Of a stretch of 64,000 nt of DNA, positions 1-13,174 are shown one piece after another. Position 1 is the stretch's first letter; the number at the start of each line of letters is the position of its first letter. Under the pieces are notes generated by a model that saw only the letters and a program-made list of their open reading frames with translations, did not search any database and had not been told where the DNA came from. A program made the translations under genes and the position numbers. Source of the DNA: Enterobacter cloacae complex sp. R_G8 (GTDB taxonomy: Bacteria; Pseudomonadota; Gammaproteobacteria; Enterobacterales; Enterobacteriaceae); assembly GCF_024599795.1 (NCBI RefSeq), contig NZ_CP102246.1:4216001-4280000 (forward strand), written 5' to 3'.

Positions 1-749
1 AAGAGTTCGCACATCTCCTCTTCGCTACGCATGTACTGCTGAGCAGAATAATTGCGCGGGCGCTTCGGATCGTCGAGAGTGAAGCCATCATGGATCGCCA
101 CGCGAATCTCATGAGCGTCAAAATCCCCGGCTTCAAGGAAGCGTACATCGTTGGTTGCCACCACGGGCAGCCCGCGCGCTTCCGCAAGCGCCACAGCAGC
201 ATGCAGATAGCTCTCTTCATCCGGACGACCAGTGCGGATCAGCTCCAGATAGTAACGATCCGGGAAGTATTCTTCGTAGAAAGACACGCACTGATCCACC
301 AGCGCGCTATTGCCGCGCAGCAAGCATTTGCCTACATCACCCATGCGGCCGCCGGAGATCAGCAATAACCCTTCGTTCAGCTCCGCCAGCCAGTCTCTGT
401 CAATCCATGGCCCCAGGGCGCCGTAACCGCGCTGGTAGGCTTTGGAGATAAGCAGGGTGAGATTCTGATAGCCCGTGTTATTCATCGCTAACACGGAAAT
501 TTGCGTCATTTCGTCGCCGAGCAGTTCGCTCTGCACATGAAAATCAGCACCGACGATGGGTTTCATCCCCGCCCCGTGCGCCGTTCCATAGAACTTCACC
601 AGACCACACAAGTTGGTAAAATCGGTGATCGCCAGCGCAGGCATGCCCAGTGAGGCCGCCTTTTTTACCAGCGGCCCGGTTTTCGCCAGCCCATCGATCA
701 TGGAGTAGTCGCTATGCACCCGCAGGTGTACGAAACGTGGTTCAGCCAT
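1..749 (-). CDS. dnaE: DNA polymerase III alpha subunit (5' part only)
   Basis: Catalytic subunit of the replicative polymerase. Only the first ~249 codons are inside the window; the rest lies beyond base 1. The start is ATG at 747-749, reading [20 protein letters not shown], which is the conserved N-terminus of enterobacterial DnaE. This part is the PHP domain, with its His/Asp motif (HSDYSMIDG, residues ~12-20), followed by the [12 protein letters not shown] segment. It lies 38 nt downstream of rnhB in the same direction, as in E. coli, where lpxB-rnhB-dnaE are co-transcribed. Identity is certain; the truncation is due only to the window edge. Confidence 0.97.
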   Translation of the reverse strand, partial: MAEPRFVHLRVHSDYSMIDGLAKTGPLVKKAASLGMPALAITDFTNLCGLVKFYGTAHGAGMKPIVGADFHVQSELLGDEMTQISVLAMNNTGYQNLTLLISKAYQRGYGALGPWIDRDWLAELNEGLLLISGGRMGDVGKCLLRGNSALVDQCVSFYEEYFPDRYYLELIRTGRPDEESYLHAAVALAEARGLPVVATNDVRFLEAGDFDAHEIRVAIHDGFTLDDPKRPRNYSAQQYMRSEEEMCEL

Positions 750-787
750 CTTCAGATTCCGCGTTACTTAATTGCTTGCGTATTGAT

Positions 788-1384
788 TCAGGACACCAGT
801 CCCAGCGCGCGTTTCACCGGGCCAAAACTGCGCCGGTGATGCTCGGTTGCGCCATGTTCAGCCAGCTTTTCCAGATGGAATGCTGTTGGATACCCCTTAT
901 GCTGAGCGAAGCCATACTGAGGGTAAGTGAGATCCAGCGCGGCCATTTCAGCGTCGCGGGTCACTTTGGCAATAATAGAAGCCGCACTGATTTCCGCGAC
1001 CCGGCTATCCCCTTTCACTACCGCCATGGAAGGCACGGGTAATGCAGGGCAACGGTTACCGTCAATAAGAACATACTCCGGGGCAATTTTCAGCCCCGCC
1101 ACCGCACGCTGCATCGCCAGCATGGTGGCATGCAGGATGTTCAACTCGTCGATTTCATGCGGCTCGGCACGCCCAAGGCTCCAGGCCAGTGCCTTGTCCT
1201 GAATCTCATCGAATAACGCCAGTCGGCGCTTCTCAGACAGCTTTTTGGAGTCGTTCAACCCGATAATCGGACGGGCAGGATCGAGGATCACCGCCGCGGT
1301 CACGACAGCGCCCACTAACGGACCGCGCCCCACTTCATCCACACCCGCCACAAGGTGGGTGTGAGGATAAATAAATTCCATCAT
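788..1384 (-). CDS. rnhB: Ribonuclease HII
   Basis: Cleaves the RNA strand of RNA-DNA hybrids and starts removal of misincorporated ribonucleotides. It has 198 aa, the same length as E. coli RnhB. The acidic catalytic motif [12 protein letters not shown] is near residues 14-25, and further conserved blocks are [12 protein letters not shown] and VVKGDSR. The C-terminus [13 protein letters not shown] is typical. The start codon ATG overlaps the lpxB stop by 4 nt (ATGA), so translation is probably coupled to lpxB. A second ATG follows immediately (MMEF), and E. coli begins MIEF, so the first is used here. Confidence 0.97.
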   Translation of the reverse strand: MMEFIYPHTHLVAGVDEVGRGPLVGAVVTAAVILDPARPIIGLNDSKKLSEKRRLALFDEIQDKALAWSLGRAEPHEIDELNILHATMLAMQRAVAGLKIAPEYVLIDGNRCPALPVPSMAVVKGDSRVAEISAASIIAKVTRDAEMAALDLTYPQYGFAQHKGYPTAFHLEKLAEHGATEHHRRSFGPVKRALGLVS

Positions 1385-2529
1385 CTTGCTAACTCCAGCA
1401 CCGCATCAGCCGCTTGCTCATCGGCATTACAGCGGATCTGCTGATGCAGTTCGCGGAACGTATCATGCATCTGGTGGCTGGTCTTGCCGTTGGCAAGCAG
1501 CGGTAACAGCGCATCGGCCAGCGCCTGAGGCTGACACTCGTCCTGCAGAAGTTCTTTCACCAGCTCACGCCCGGCAAGCAGGTTTGGCAGCGAGACGTAC
1601 TCCGTCTTCACCAGGCGTTTGGCCAGCCAGAAGGTGAACGGCTTCATGCGATAGCCCACCACCATCGGACATTTCGCCAGCATGCACTCCAGGGCAGCCG
1701 TGCCGGACGCCAGCAACGCGGCATCGCTCGCGACCATCGCCTCACGGCCTTTTCCATCCAGCAGATGGATGTGAAGATCCGGCGCTACCTCGGCTTTAAT
1801 GCGCTCAAACTGCTCGCGGCGTTTGGCATTCACCAGTGGCACAACCACTTCGAGATCGGGATACGTATTACGCAGAATTTGCGCGGTTTTCAGGAAGTCC
1901 GCGCTCAGCATCTCCACTTCTGCGCCACGGCTGCCCGGCAGCAATGCCAGACAGTGCGCATCATGGGGGATCCCCAGCACGTCTCGCGCTGCGTTTTTAT
2001 CCGGATCTAACGGCATCGCATCCGCCATGGTATGCCCGATAAAACGGCACGGAACATTAAATTTGTCGTAAAACGCTTTTTCGAAAGGCAGGAAAGCCAG
2101 CACCAGATGGGTTGACCGTCCGATTTTGAAAACGCGTTTCTGTCGCCACGCCCAAACGGACGGACTGACGTAATGAATGGTTTTAATGCCCTGCTTTTTC
2201 AGATTCCCTTCGAGGGTAATGTTGAAGTCAGGTGCATCAATACCGACAAAGACATCGGGTTTAAGCTCGGTGAAGCGGCGGGTAAGATCGGCGCGGATAT
2301 GCAGCAGACGACGCAGCCGCCCCAGCACCTCAACGATGCCCATCACGGCCAGCTCTTCCATTTCGTACCAGGCTTCGCAGCCTTCAGCCTGCATTAGCGG
2401 GCCTGCAACGCCAACAAAGCGAGCATCAGGTACACGAGCCTTAAGCGCGCGGATAAGACCGGCACCAAGAATATCGCCGGAGGTTTCTCCGGCGACCAGG
2501 GCTATCGTAAGCGGACGACTGTCGACCAT
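1381..2529 (-). CDS. lpxB: Lipid-A-disaccharide synthase
   Basis: Glycosyltransferase (GT19) that joins UDP-2,3-diacylglucosamine and lipid X to form the tetraacyl disaccharide of lipid A, at the inner face of the cytoplasmic membrane. It has 382 aa, the E. coli length. Recognised segments are the N-terminal [15 protein letters not shown], the VGIDAPDFN motif and [12 protein letters not shown]. It overlaps lpxA by one base (TAATG) and rnhB by four, so it sits in a tightly packed lpxA-lpxB-rnhB segment. Confidence 0.98.
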   Translation of the reverse strand: MVDSRPLTIALVAGETSGDILGAGLIRALKARVPDARFVGVAGPLMQAEGCEAWYEMEELAVMGIVEVLGRLRRLLHIRADLTRRFTELKPDVFVGIDAPDFNITLEGNLKKQGIKTIHYVSPSVWAWRQKRVFKIGRSTHLVLAFLPFEKAFYDKFNVPCRFIGHTMADAMPLDPDKNAARDVLGIPHDAHCLALLPGSRGAEVEMLSADFLKTAQILRNTYPDLEVVVPLVNAKRREQFERIKAEVAPDLHIHLLDGKGREAMVASDAALLASGTAALECMLAKCPMVVGYRMKPFTFWLAKRLVKTEYVSLPNLLAGRELVKELLQDECQPQALADALLPLLANGKTSHQMHDTFRELHQQIRCNADEQAADAVLELAR

Positions 2530-3317
2530 TAACGAATCAGACCCCTTGTGGAACGGTCAAAGAATTCCATGAACGCGTTCACTTCAGGGTGCTTTTCCGC
2601 CAGCTCGGCAATTTCCGGCTTCGCCTCTTCCAGCGTTTTGCCGCTACGGTACAATAATTTATACGCGTTGCGGATAGCAGTAATCGCTTCACGACTAAAG
2701 CCACGACGCTTGAGGCCTTCGATGTTCACGCCAAATGGCGTGGCATGGTTGCCCTGCGCAATTACATACGGTGGGACGTCCTGCGCCACACCGGAGCATC
2801 CGCCGACCATCACGTGTGCACCAATGATGCAGAACTGATGGACTGCGGTCATACCGCCAATAATTGCGAAGTCATCAACCGATACGTGTCCTGCCAGCGT
2901 TGCGTTGTTGGCAAGAATACAGCGGTCACCTACTGTACAGTCGTGCGCGATGTGCGCATTAACCATAAACAGGTTATCGCTGCCCACCTTCGTCAACCCA
3001 CCACCCTGTACTGTTCCACGATGAATAGTGACGCTTTCGCGGATACGGTTACGATCGCCAATTTCCAGACGGGTCGACTCACCAGCATATTTTAAATCCT
3101 GGTTAACTTCGCCGATGGAGGCGAACTGATAGATCTCATTATTGCTGCCAATGGTCGTATGACCATTCACGACAACGTGAGATTTCAGTACTGTACCCTC
3201 ACCAATTTCGACATGGGGACCAACAATACAGAACGGGCCAATGTGGACATTAGCACCAATGATGGCACCGGTTTCCACAATAGCGGTAGGATGAATAAAG
3301 GCAGATTTATCAATCAC
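2529..3317 (-). CDS. lpxA: UDP-N-acetylglucosamine acyltransferase
   Basis: First step of lipid A synthesis: transfer of R-3-hydroxymyristate from acyl carrier protein to the 3-OH of UDP-GlcNAc. It has 262 aa, the E. coli length. The N-terminal two thirds consist of hexapeptide repeats forming a left-handed beta helix ([23 protein letters not shown] and similar). The catalytic His lies in NAHIAHDC near residue 125. The C-terminal third is the helical domain. Only 3 nt separate it from fabZ upstream, which uses the same 3-hydroxyacyl-ACP pool. Confidence 0.98.
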   Translation of the reverse strand: MIDKSAFIHPTAIVETGAIIGANVHIGPFCIVGPHVEIGEGTVLKSHVVVNGHTTIGSNNEIYQFASIGEVNQDLKYAGESTRLEIGDRNRIRESVTIHRGTVQGGGLTKVGSDNLFMVNAHIAHDCTVGDRCILANNATLAGHVSVDDFAIIGGMTAVHQFCIIGAHVMVGGCSGVAQDVPPYVIAQGNHATPFGVNIEGLKRRGFSREAITAIRNAYKLLYRSGKTLEEAKPEIAELAEKHPEVNAFMEFFDRSTRGLIR

Positions 3318-3320
3318 GTA

Positions 3321-3776
3321 TCAGGACTCCCGGCTACGAGCACACATCATCGTCGCTTCGCAAACAACTTTGCCGTCAACCAGCGCTACGCCTTTGAAGC
3401 GAGTCAGGCCACGACGCGTTTTTTCAAAAGTGACTTCCATGATCATCTGATCACCAGGCACGACAGGACGCTTGAAGCGCGCTTCATCGATACCCGCGAA
3501 GTAGTACAGTTCACCCGGCTCCAGTTTGCCTACGCTTTTAAACGCAAGAATACCGGTAGCTTGTGCCATCGCTTCCAGGATCAACACACCCGGGAAGATG
3601 GGTTTACCAGGGAAGTGTCCCTGGAAGAATGGCTCGTTAACGGAGACATTTTTCACTGCGCGCAGAAAACGACCTTCTTCAAAATCCAGCACACGGTCTA
3701 CCAGCAAAAACGGGTAGCGGTGCGGCAGAAGTTCTAAAATCTCTTCAATATGCAGAGTATGAGTGTCGGTAGTCAA
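3321..3776 (-). CDS. fabZ: 3-hydroxyacyl-ACP dehydratase
   Basis: Dehydrates 3-hydroxyacyl-ACP in fatty acid elongation. It competes with LpxA and LpxD for hydroxymyristoyl-ACP, which explains its place among the lpx genes. It has 151 aa with hot-dog fold motifs: [14 protein letters not shown] with the catalytic His, and [20 protein letters not shown] with the catalytic Glu. The start is a TTG codon (3774-3776), preceded by an AGGAAGAG ribosome-binding site. The resulting N-terminus [12 protein letters not shown] aligns with E. coli FabZ, which as I recall also uses TTG. Confidence 0.97.
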   Translation of the reverse strand: MTTDTHTLHIEEILELLPHRYPFLLVDRVLDFEEGRFLRAVKNVSVNEPFFQGHFPGKPIFPGVLILEAMAQATGILAFKSVGKLEPGELYYFAGIDEARFKRPVVPGDQMIMEVTFEKTRRGLTRFKGVALVDGKVVCEATMMCARSRES

Positions 3777-3818
3777 AATACTCTTCCTGTCAAAATGTAC
3801 TGATTAGCAATAATAACA

Positions 3819-3852
3819 CGGCCTGCCGGTTTAAAAGAAAGCCGACAGGCCG
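3819..3852 (-). other. Hairpin in the lpxD-fabZ spacer
   Basis: The 104 nt gap between lpxD and fabZ holds an 11-bp inverted repeat with one mismatch (CGGCCTGCCGG at 3819-3829 and CCGACAGGCCG at 3842-3852). There is no T-run on the minus strand after it, so it is not a convincing terminator. It may be an mRNA processing or stability element within the operon transcript. Function is unproven. Confidence 0.5.
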
Positions 3853-3880
3853 GGAAATTAAGCGTTAAAAAGATGAACGC

Positions 3881-4906
3881 TTAGTCTTGTTGATCGATCT
3901 TGCGCTCAAGGGACTTGAGTCGCTTGCTCATATCATCAATATTCATCACCAGAGCTGCTGTTTTACGCCATACCTTGTTAGGTTGCAGCGGGATGCCTGA
4001 GGAATAGACGCCCGGCTCAGTGATAGGACGCATCACCATGCCCATTCCCGTCACTGTAACCTTGTCGCATATTTCCATATGACCATTGATCACACTGGCA
4101 CCGCCGATCATGCAGTAACGGCCAATTTTCAGGCTGCCTGCCATGATGACGCCACCTGCAACCGCGGTATTGTCGCCAATCACAACGTTATGCGCAATCT
4201 GGCACTGATTATCGATAATAACACCGTTGCCGATAATGGTGTCGTCAAGCGCACCACGGTCAATGGTGGTGCAGGCACCGATCTCAACGCGATCGCCAAT
4301 GATAACGCGACCAAGTTGCGGGATCTTAACCCAATTACCACGATCGTTAGCGTAGCCAAAACCGTCAGAACCAATCACAGTGCTGGACTGAACGAGGCAA
4401 TTTTCGCCGATTTCCACTTCATGGTAGACGGACACATTGGCCCACAAACGGGTCCCGGCGCCGATTTTTGTGTTTTTCCCAACGAAGCAGCCCGGGCCGA
4501 TAACGACGTTATCGCCCAGCACGACGCCAGACTCAATAACGGCATTTGCGCCGACTGCTACGTTGTTACCCAGCTGAGCCGTCGGATCGATTGCTGCACT
4601 GGCAGCAATATTTTGCGCCGGCTGCGGCGTGGTATCAAGAATTTGTGCCATGCGGGCATAGGTCAGGTAGGGATTTTTCACTACCAGTGCCGCACCAGTG
4701 GCAAACGGAAGATCGTCCTGCGTCAGAACAACAGCCGACGCCTGGCATTGAGCCAGATGTTCACGGTACTTAGCGCTTACCATGAAGGTGATATTGCCAG
4801 CTTTAGCAGATTGCATGGACGCAACAGCGGTGATGACGATATCGCCATCACCGTGTAATTCTGCATCCAACTGCTGAGCTAAATCAGCCAGTCGAATTGA
4901 AGGCAT
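3881..4906 (-). CDS. lpxD: UDP-3-O-(3-hydroxymyristoyl)glucosamine N-acyltransferase
   Basis: Third committed step of lipid A synthesis: adds a second hydroxymyristoyl chain to the 2-amino group. It has 341 aa, the E. coli length. The N-terminal uridine-binding domain ([17 protein letters not shown]) is followed by a long hexapeptide-repeat beta-helix from about residue 100. The catalytic His lies in [11 protein letters not shown] near residue 239. The C-terminus is a short helical tail ([18 protein letters not shown]). It starts 3 nt after skp, and the genes are co-directional. Confidence 0.98.
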   Translation of the reverse strand: MPSIRLADLAQQLDAELHGDGDIVITAVASMQSAKAGNITFMVSAKYREHLAQCQASAVVLTQDDLPFATGAALVVKNPYLTYARMAQILDTTPQPAQNIAASAAIDPTAQLGNNVAVGANAVIESGVVLGDNVVIGPGCFVGKNTKIGAGTRLWANVSVYHEVEIGENCLVQSSTVIGSDGFGYANDRGNWVKIPQLGRVIIGDRVEIGACTTIDRGALDDTIIGNGVIIDNQCQIAHNVVIGDNTAVAGGVIMAGSLKIGRYCMIGGASVINGHMEICDKVTVTGMGMVMRPITEPGVYSSGIPLQPNKVWRKTAALVMNIDDMSKRLKSLERKIDQQD

Positions 4907-4909
4907 TAC

Positions 4910-5404
4910 TTATTTAACCTGTTTCAGAACATCAGCGGTGATGTCTTTAACATCGCTGCTGTTGAAAGCAACGGCGTTCGCATCGACAACCAGATCGATG
5001 TTCTGATCGGCAGCAACTGCTTTAACAGCAGTCTGAATGCGAGTCACCAGCTTGCCACGCTCTTCGTTAGAACGACGCTGACGATCCTGCTCAAAAGCCT
5101 GCGCTTTCTGGGAGAACGTCTGGCGCTGAGCCATTACGTCTTTTTCCAGTTTGCTGCGGTCGCTTGCTTTCATGGTAGAACCATCACGCTGCAGACGCTG
5201 CATTTTGGACTGAAGATCGTTTTCCATACCCTGCAGTTCGCTTGCACGGCCTTTGAATTCGTTTTCCAGAGTCGCAGAAACGCCTGTTTTCTGTGCAACC
5301 TGCTGGAACAAATTACCCATGTTGACGATTGCAATTTTGTCTGCTGCCTGAGCAGAAGTTGCCATCGCTAAACCGAGACCTGCAGCTAATAACCACTTTT
5401 TCAC
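4910..5404 (-). CDS. skp: Periplasmic chaperone Skp (OmpH)
   Basis: Trimeric periplasmic holdase that carries unfolded outer-membrane proteins from Sec to the BAM complex. The start is GTG at 5402-5404, behind a good AAGGAG site, giving [20 protein letters not shown] as signal peptide and [10 protein letters not shown] as the mature N-terminus. An upstream in-frame ATG would add 35 residues ahead of the signal peptide and is rejected. The protein has 164 aa against 161 in E. coli, with a 3-residue expansion in the coiled-coil tentacle ([17 protein letters not shown]). It lies immediately downstream of bamA, its functional partner. Confidence 0.97.
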   Translation of the reverse strand: MKKWLLAAGLGLAMATSAQAADKIAIVNMGNLFQQVAQKTGVSATLENEFKGRASELQGMENDLQSKMQRLQRDGSTMKASDRSKLEKDVMAQRQTFSQKAQAFEQDRQRRSNEERGKLVTRIQTAVKAVAADQNIDLVVDANAVAFNSSDVKDITADVLKQVK

Positions 5405-5427
5405 AATTAACTCCTTACCATCCCATT

Positions 5428-5481
5428 GGTACCCGAAGGTACCGTTCTTTGCGTGGCAAGGCGATCGTTTTACCGATCGCC
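5428..5481 (-). other. Two strong hairpins upstream of skp
   Basis: Two hairpins occupy the 122 nt bamA-skp spacer. On the minus strand the one nearest skp is GGTACC-TTCG-GGTACC (5428-5443), an ultrastable UUCG tetraloop stem. The second pairs GGCGATCG with CGATCGCC around a 6-nt loop (5460-5481). Neither is followed by a T-run. They could protect or process the skp-lpxD mRNA segment. This is inference from structure only. Confidence 0.6.
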
Positions 5482-5526
5482 GGTTGTCAGCGCTACACTG
5501 CCAACGCATTCCTTTGCCGCGGAGAA

Positions 5527-7962
<2,436 letters not shown>

Positions 7963-7975
7963 CTAACTAACTCTC

Positions 7976-9328
7976 TTACAACCGAGAGAAATCATTGAAA
8001 AGTGCAAGCCCCATTAACAGCACCAGCAAAATCGAGCCAATGCGATAACTAAAGTCTTGAACTCGCTCGGATACCGGCCCGCCTTTTAGCTTTTCAATCG
8101 CTAAAAACAGCAGATGACCCCCGTCTAAAACGGGAAGCGGGAACAGGTTGATGATCCCAAGGTTCACGCTAATGAGCGCGAGAAACATGAGATAGTAAAT
8201 CACCCCGAACTCCGCTGACATCCCAGCCCCCTGGGCTATCGAAATTGGCCCACTGAGGTTGTTCAGTTTCACATCACCGGTTATCAATTTCCCCAACATG
8301 TTTACCGTCAGCTTCATCAGTTGCCATGTTTTATCCGTGGCTTCAAGGATGGCGCTGAACGGCCCATACTGGCGTATTGTTTTGTACTCATCTGGCAGCG
8401 GGATCACTTTAGGCACAACCCCTGCAAACCCTTCTGCCTTTTTGCCGACCGATTTACTATCCGGGATCAGCGTCAGCGAGAGCGGACTGCCCTGCCTTTC
8501 AACTTCCAGCGCGAGCGACGTACCCGGATTATCGCGCACCAGAGTAACAAAGGTCATCCACTGTGTTAATGGCTGACCATCGACTTTAACGATCCTGTCG
8601 CCAGCTTGCAAACCCGCTTTGCTCGCCGCCGAATTTGCCTGAACTTCGGCTAATATCGGTTCGATCTGCGCACCACGTGGGCGAATCCCCAGCGCAGAGA
8701 CGGGATCTTCTTTGTCAGGTTCGAAACTCCAGTGACGCAAATCCAGCACTTTATTCTGTCGCTGGTCAGAGCCAAACGGCGACACGCTGACCGTGGTCTG
8801 CTCATCACCGATTTTGGCGACCAGCTGCAGTCGCACGGCATCCCAATCAGGGGTTTCGATGCCATCAATCGCTTTAAGTTCCATCCCTGGTGTAATTTGC
8901 GCACTTGCCGCGATGGAATTGGGGGCGATTTCACCCACAACCGGACGCACGCCAGGGACGCCGATGATAAACACCAGCCAGTAGGCGAAGATAGCGAAGA
9001 TAAAATTGGCTACCGGTCCGGCAGCAATGATGGCGGCACGTTGTCCAACGGTTTTGTTGTTGAACGCGCTGTGCCGAAGCTCAGGGGCCACAGGCTCAAC
9101 ACGTTCGTCGAGCATTTTGACGTAGCCACCAAGCGGGATAAGGGCGATGACAAATTCGGTGCCGTGACGATCGGTTCGCGTCCAGAGCGATTTGCCAAAA
9201 CCGATGGAGAATCGCTCTACGCGCACACCGCAGCGGCGAGCAACCCAGAAATGGCCAAATTCATGCACGGTAATCAGTACACCCAGTGCAACAATGAACG
9301 CCGCCAGATTCCAGAGAATGCTCAGCAT
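7976..9328 (-). CDS. rseP: Site-2 intramembrane zinc protease RseP
   Basis: Cleaves the anti-sigma factor RseA after DegS, releasing sigma-E; it also removes remnant signal peptides. It has 450 aa from [11 protein letters not shown]; a longer in-frame start would add 15 residues inside cdsA spacer sequence and is not used. The zinc motif HEFGH is at residues 22-26, with the third metal ligand in LDGGHL near residue 402. Two PDZ domains lie between, and about four membrane segments are expected. It is 11 nt from cdsA, in the envelope-stress gene block. Confidence 0.98.
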   Translation of the reverse strand: MLSILWNLAAFIVALGVLITVHEFGHFWVARRCGVRVERFSIGFGKSLWTRTDRHGTEFVIALIPLGGYVKMLDERVEPVAPELRHSAFNNKTVGQRAAIIAAGPVANFIFAIFAYWLVFIIGVPGVRPVVGEIAPNSIAASAQITPGMELKAIDGIETPDWDAVRLQLVAKIGDEQTTVSVSPFGSDQRQNKVLDLRHWSFEPDKEDPVSALGIRPRGAQIEPILAEVQANSAASKAGLQAGDRIVKVDGQPLTQWMTFVTLVRDNPGTSLALEVERQGSPLSLTLIPDSKSVGKKAEGFAGVVPKVIPLPDEYKTIRQYGPFSAILEATDKTWQLMKLTVNMLGKLITGDVKLNNLSGPISIAQGAGMSAEFGVIYYLMFLALISVNLGIINLFPLPVLDGGHLLFLAIEKLKGGPVSERVQDFSYRIGSILLVLLMGLALFNDFSRL

Positions 9329-9339
9329 AAAACCTTCCG

Positions 9340-10197
9340 TTAAATCGTCCCGAATACCAGTAAAAGCAGACAAGCAAACACGGGAACAGCCGCTGTCAGG
9401 CTGTCAATGCGATCCAGTATCCCGCCATGCCCTGGAATCAGATGTCCGCTGTCCTTAATCCCTGCTTCTCGCTTGAACATACTTTCGGTTAAATCACCGA
9501 GTACCGAGGCCAGCGCGGCAAAAATCGAGCACACCAGCAGTATTGACGGTGCAACCTCCAGATTCGCCCAGACACCATAGCCCCAGGAGATAATCGCTGC
9601 CGTAAACAAGCCGCCGATGAATCCTTGCCAGGTTTTGCCCGGCGACACCTTCGGAGCCAGTTTATGTTTGCCAAACAGTTTACCAAACATATAGGCCCCA
9701 GAGTCAGCCCCCCAGACCAGAATCATCACATAAAGCAGCCAAAGCGCACCGCTGTAGTGGTTTTCGTCGTAGTGCCAGGCGCGCAGGGCAACCATACCCC
9801 AGAAAAAAGGCACAATGGTGAGCAGGCCAAAAATGAGGCGCAGCACTTTTGAGTTACGCCACAGCGACGCGGATCCCGGATAAAAAAGCACCAGAACCAG
9901 CGCGGCAATCCACCAGGCCAGCGATACCCACAGGGAACCGGCAACCAGTGGTTGGTGAATATCATGGTGATATTCAGGCAAGGTAAACAGCATCAGGGCC
10001 AGGATTAAGCCACAGAGTACCGCCAGCCATACCCGCTGACTGCGCGACGTAAAGCCGCTAAACTGTCCCCATTCCCACGCGGCGAGCATACACACCACCA
10101 GCGTGACAATAGCGAATCCCACCGGGGGCAGTAAAAACAGCGCCGCAATGACAATGGGTATTAATACAAAAGCGGAAATCAGGCGATACTTCAGCAA
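9340..10197 (-). CDS. cdsA: Phosphatidate cytidylyltransferase
   Basis: Makes CDP-diacylglycerol, the precursor of all phospholipids, from phosphatidate and CTP in the inner membrane. It has 285 aa, the E. coli length, and is very hydrophobic with about eight membrane segments. The family signature lies in the C-terminal part, [20 protein letters not shown] followed by GILDR. It starts 12 nt after ispU. Confidence 0.98.
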   Translation of the reverse strand: MLKYRLISAFVLIPIVIAALFLLPPVGFAIVTLVVCMLAAWEWGQFSGFTSRSQRVWLAVLCGLILALMLFTLPEYHHDIHQPLVAGSLWVSLAWWIAALVLVLFYPGSASLWRNSKVLRLIFGLLTIVPFFWGMVALRAWHYDENHYSGALWLLYVMILVWGADSGAYMFGKLFGKHKLAPKVSPGKTWQGFIGGLFTAAIISWGYGVWANLEVAPSILLVCSIFAALASVLGDLTESMFKREAGIKDSGHLIPGHGGILDRIDSLTAAVPVFACLLLLVFGTI

Positions 10198-10209
10198 AAG
10201 CTACCCCCA

Positions 10210-10968
10210 TCAGGCTTTGTCGCCACCAGGCTCGGTGCCGCCGAAACGACGCTCTCGATTGGCAAAGGCATGCAGCGCACCTTCAAAGTCTTGTTCATCA
10301 AAATCGGGCCAAAGCACATCCGTAAAGTAAAGTTCGGCATAGGCAATTTGCCACAGCAAAAAGTTACTTATGCGATGTTCTCCCCCTGTCCTAATTACCA
10401 AATCCACCGGTGCCAGTTCATTCATGCAGATTTGCTGACTCAGCGCTTCTTCATCAATTTGGTCGGGTCTCAACAGCCCTTCCTGAACCTGTTCAGCCAG
10501 ATGCCGAACACCCTGGATAATATCCCAGCGTCCGCCGTAATTCGCCGCGATATTCAGCGTCAGACCCGTGTTATTTTCAGTCAGCGCTTCTGCTTTACGA
10601 ATCCGTTCCTGCAAACGTGAGTTAAAACGACTGGTTTCGCCGATGACGCGCAGGCGGACGTTGTGGCGGTGCAGGCTTTTTACTTCGCTGTCGAGCGCCC
10701 ACACAAACAGTTCCATCAACGCAGTGACTTCCTGCGCAGGTCGATTCCAGTTTTCACTGCTAAAAGCATAGAGCGTTAACGCATCAATGCCGTTATTGGC
10801 GGCAAAAGAAACGGCGCGGCGAACAGATTTCGCCCCAGCTTTATGCCCAAAGGCTCGTATCTTCCCTTGTCTTTTCGCCCAGCGGCCATTGCCATCCATG
10901 ATGATTGCTACATGACGGCAGCCATGAGCTGGCAAGTTTTCGCTTATTGGTTGATTCGCAGACAACAT
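10210..10968 (-). CDS. ispU: Undecaprenyl diphosphate synthase
   Basis: Cis-prenyltransferase that extends farnesyl diphosphate with eight isopentenyl units to C55-PP, the lipid carrier for peptidoglycan and O-antigen. It has 252 aa. The motif AIIMDGNGRWAKRQGK holds the catalytic Asp (~25) and phosphate-binding Arg residues. LYAFSSENWNRP and the C-terminal VIRTGGEHRISNFLLWQIAY are typical. It is the first gene of the ispU-cdsA-rseP-bamA run and has an upstream terminator separating it from dxr. Also called uppS. Confidence 0.97.
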   Translation of the reverse strand: MLSANQPISENLPAHGCRHVAIIMDGNGRWAKRQGKIRAFGHKAGAKSVRRAVSFAANNGIDALTLYAFSSENWNRPAQEVTALMELFVWALDSEVKSLHRHNVRLRVIGETSRFNSRLQERIRKAEALTENNTGLTLNIAANYGGRWDIIQGVRHLAEQVQEGLLRPDQIDEEALSQQICMNELAPVDLVIRTGGEHRISNFLLWQIAYAELYFTDVLWPDFDEQDFEGALHAFANRERRFGGTEPGGDKA

Positions 10969-11027
10969 AACGCGTTTTTAGTCCCTGAAAAGGATTTAAC
11001 GGTACTCAGGAATACTGAAGCCTATAC

Positions 11028-11056
11028 GTAAAAAAGCCGTGTCAAACCACGGCTTA
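11028..11056 (-). terminator. Rho-independent terminator after dxr
   Basis: On the minus strand an AAGCCGTG/CACGGCTT stem is followed by six T. It lies 99 nt beyond the dxr stop and upstream of ispU, so ispU probably has its own promoter in 10969-11027. Confidence 0.8.
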
Positions 11057-11154
11057 CCTGACCACTTAAAGTCAAATACCTGCGATCAGGTGGCGCAGAC
11101 TATATCACCGAAGCCCAACGCTAACAAATAGCACGACGACTAGTGCTTGCTTTA

Positions 11155-12354
11155 TCACCAGCTTGCGAGACGTGTCACCTGTTTACGCGCAATAATACGA
11201 GCCTGCTCATCCACCGCCAGCACCTCTTCCACGCTTTGTGGTTCGCGCAGATCCATCAACTCCAGCACCGACAAATTCAGCATAGCGATATCGGTAAAAC
11301 GGATCTGCTGATTCAGAAATGCTTCAACGGTAATTTCATTGGCTGCGTTCAGTGCTGTCGTCGCCGCCTGCCCCTGGTCAAAGGCATTCATTGCAAGCTT
11401 CAGACACGGATAGCGATCGTAGTCAGGTTCACTGAACGTCAGGGAACTCAGCTTGCAGAAATCGAGTGGCTTCACGCCAGATTTCACCCGTTCCGGCCAC
11501 GCCATTGCATGTGCAATTGGCGTACGCATATCCGGCTCTCCCAGCTGTGCCAGCACGCTGCCGTCCTGATAGCGCACCATCGAGTGAATCACCGATTGCG
11601 GGTGGATCAGCACTTCCATCTGTTTCGCCGACGCGTTAAACAGCCAGCGAGCTTCAATGTATTCCAGACCTTTGTTCATCATAGTGGCGGAATCAACGGA
11701 GATCTTACGCCCCATTGACCAGTTCGGATGACGGCACGCCTGATCTGGCGTCATTGCGCTCAGTTCAGACAGTGGCGTTTCACGAAACGGGCCACCAGAC
11801 CCGGTAAGCAAAATCGATACAACCCCATTCTGCTCCAGGTCAGCGTACCCCAGGTTCTGCTGAAAAGGTTGCGGTAAACTCTGAAAAATGGCGTTGTGCT
11901 CGCTGTCGACCGGCAAAAGTCGTGCTCCGCGCTGCTTAACCGCCTCCATAAACAGGCGTCCGCAGGTCACCAGCGACTCTTTATTCGCCAGCAGAACATC
12001 TTTACCGGCATCGATGGCGGCCAGCGTCGGCAGCAACCCGGCAGCGCCAACAATGGCGGCCATCACCTGATCGACCTCATCCAGCGCAGCCATCTCACAG
12101 GCAGCCTGTTGCCCGCTCAGGACCTCGGTACGACAGCCCTTCTCTTGCAGAACGGCTTTCAGCTGGCGGGCGCTCTCTTCGTCATCCATGACCGCATAGC
12201 GGGGCGTAAACTCCAGACACTGCTCGACCATTCGCTGCACATTCTTCCCGGCCACCAGTGCTGTCACGGTGTAAAGCGCGGGGTTGTGGCGTACAACGTC
12301 GAGAGTGCTGCAACCGATAGATCCGGTTGAGCCAAGGAGAGTTAAATGCTTCAT
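11155..12354 (-). CDS. dxr: 1-deoxy-D-xylulose 5-phosphate reductoisomerase
   Basis: Second step of the non-mevalonate isoprenoid pathway: DXP plus NADPH to 2-C-methylerythritol 4-phosphate. It has 399 aa from [14 protein letters not shown], which carries the nucleotide-binding GSTGSIG motif; a longer in-frame start would add 12 residues before it and is rejected. The metal-binding [10 protein letters not shown] and the TGSGGPFRE loop are present. It supplies precursors for IspU just downstream. Also called ispC. Confidence 0.97.
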   Translation of the reverse strand: MKHLTLLGSTGSIGCSTLDVVRHNPALYTVTALVAGKNVQRMVEQCLEFTPRYAVMDDEESARQLKAVLQEKGCRTEVLSGQQAACEMAALDEVDQVMAAIVGAAGLLPTLAAIDAGKDVLLANKESLVTCGRLFMEAVKQRGARLLPVDSEHNAIFQSLPQPFQQNLGYADLEQNGVVSILLTGSGGPFRETPLSELSAMTPDQACRHPNWSMGRKISVDSATMMNKGLEYIEARWLFNASAKQMEVLIHPQSVIHSMVRYQDGSVLAQLGEPDMRTPIAHAMAWPERVKSGVKPLDFCKLSSLTFSEPDYDRYPCLKLAMNAFDQGQAATTALNAANEITVEAFLNQQIRFTDIAMLNLSVLELMDLREPQSVEEVLAVDEQARIIARKQVTRLASW

Positions 12355-12387
12355 GAGATGCCCGAAAAAAGTTAGACCAGATAAAAG

Positions 12388-12432
12388 CAAAACGCCGCCA
12401 GCAAGACCCGAAGTCCCTCTGAACGGCGTTTA
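12388..12432 (-). terminator. Probable terminator after frr
   Basis: The minus strand shows AAACGCCG pairing with CGGCGTTT across a spacer that has its own small hairpin, then TTTTGCTTTT. It lies in the 95 nt frr-dxr gap. Confidence 0.6.
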
Positions 12433-12449
12433 TCAGTGTAAGACAGAAA

Positions 12450-13007
12450 TCAGAACTGCATCAGTTCCGCTTCTTTATCTGCCAGCGCCGCATCAATTTT
12501 CTTGATGGCCGCGTCAGTCATTTTCTGAATGTCGTCCTGGGAACGACGATCGTCATCTTCACTGATCTCTTTTTCTTTCAGCAGCGCTTTCACTTTATCG
12601 TTCGCGTCGCGACGGACGTTACGCACGGAAACACGACCCTGCTCAGCTTCACCACGCACCACTTTGATCAGGTCTTTACGACGCTCTTCCGTCAGCGGAG
12701 GCAGCGGAACACGGATATCAGCACCCGCAGAGCTTGGGTTCAGACCAAGGTCAGACGCCATGATCGCTTTCTCAACCGCCGGTCCCATAGAACGATCGAA
12801 CACGTTGATTTTCAGCGTACGGGTATCTTCTACGGTAACGCTCGCCAGCTGACGCAGCGGGGTTGGCGTACCGTAGTACTCTACGATGATGCCATCCAGC
12901 AGGCTTGGGGAAGCACGGCCAGTACGGATCTTGCTGATTTGGGTTTTGAACGCTTCTACGCATTTTTCCATGCGTACTTCAGCATCTTTTCTGATGTCGT
13001 TAATCAC
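12450..13007 (-). CDS. frr: Ribosome recycling factor
   Basis: Works with EF-G to split the post-termination ribosome. It has 185 aa, the E. coli length. The start is GTG at 13005-13007 ([16 protein letters not shown]). E. coli frr also uses GTG. Conserved segments are [14 protein letters not shown] in the three-helix bundle and [15 protein letters not shown] in the alpha/beta domain. It is a monocistronic-looking gene between pyrH and dxr. Confidence 0.98.
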   Translation of the reverse strand: MINDIRKDAEVRMEKCVEAFKTQISKIRTGRASPSLLDGIIVEYYGTPTPLRQLASVTVEDTRTLKINVFDRSMGPAVEKAIMASDLGLNPSSAGADIRVPLPPLTEERRKDLIKVVRGEAEQGRVSVRNVRRDANDKVKALLKEKEISEDDDRRSQDDIQKMTDAAIKKIDAALADKEAELMQF

Positions 13008-13116
13008 GTTACGAATCCTTGAAAACTTGTCTCAGGCAGACTATCCGCCAGCACAGCGCTACAGGTGTGCTAAGTATAGTCGCGTTTAATTCATGACAAC
13101 GCCAAAGGCGCGCCCG

Positions 13117-13153
13117 GGTAAGATACCACTACAAAATAAAGCGGAATCTTACC
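13117..13153. repeat. Inverted repeat in the pyrH-frr spacer
   Basis: A perfect 8-bp inverted repeat, GGTAAGAT at 13117-13124 and ATCTTACC at 13146-13153, spans 37 bp just downstream of pyrH (stop at 13175). There is no T-run on the minus strand. It may be a weak terminator or an mRNA 3' end structure. Confidence 0.5.
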
Positions 13154-13174
13154 TGTATTTATCGCCGACGGAAA

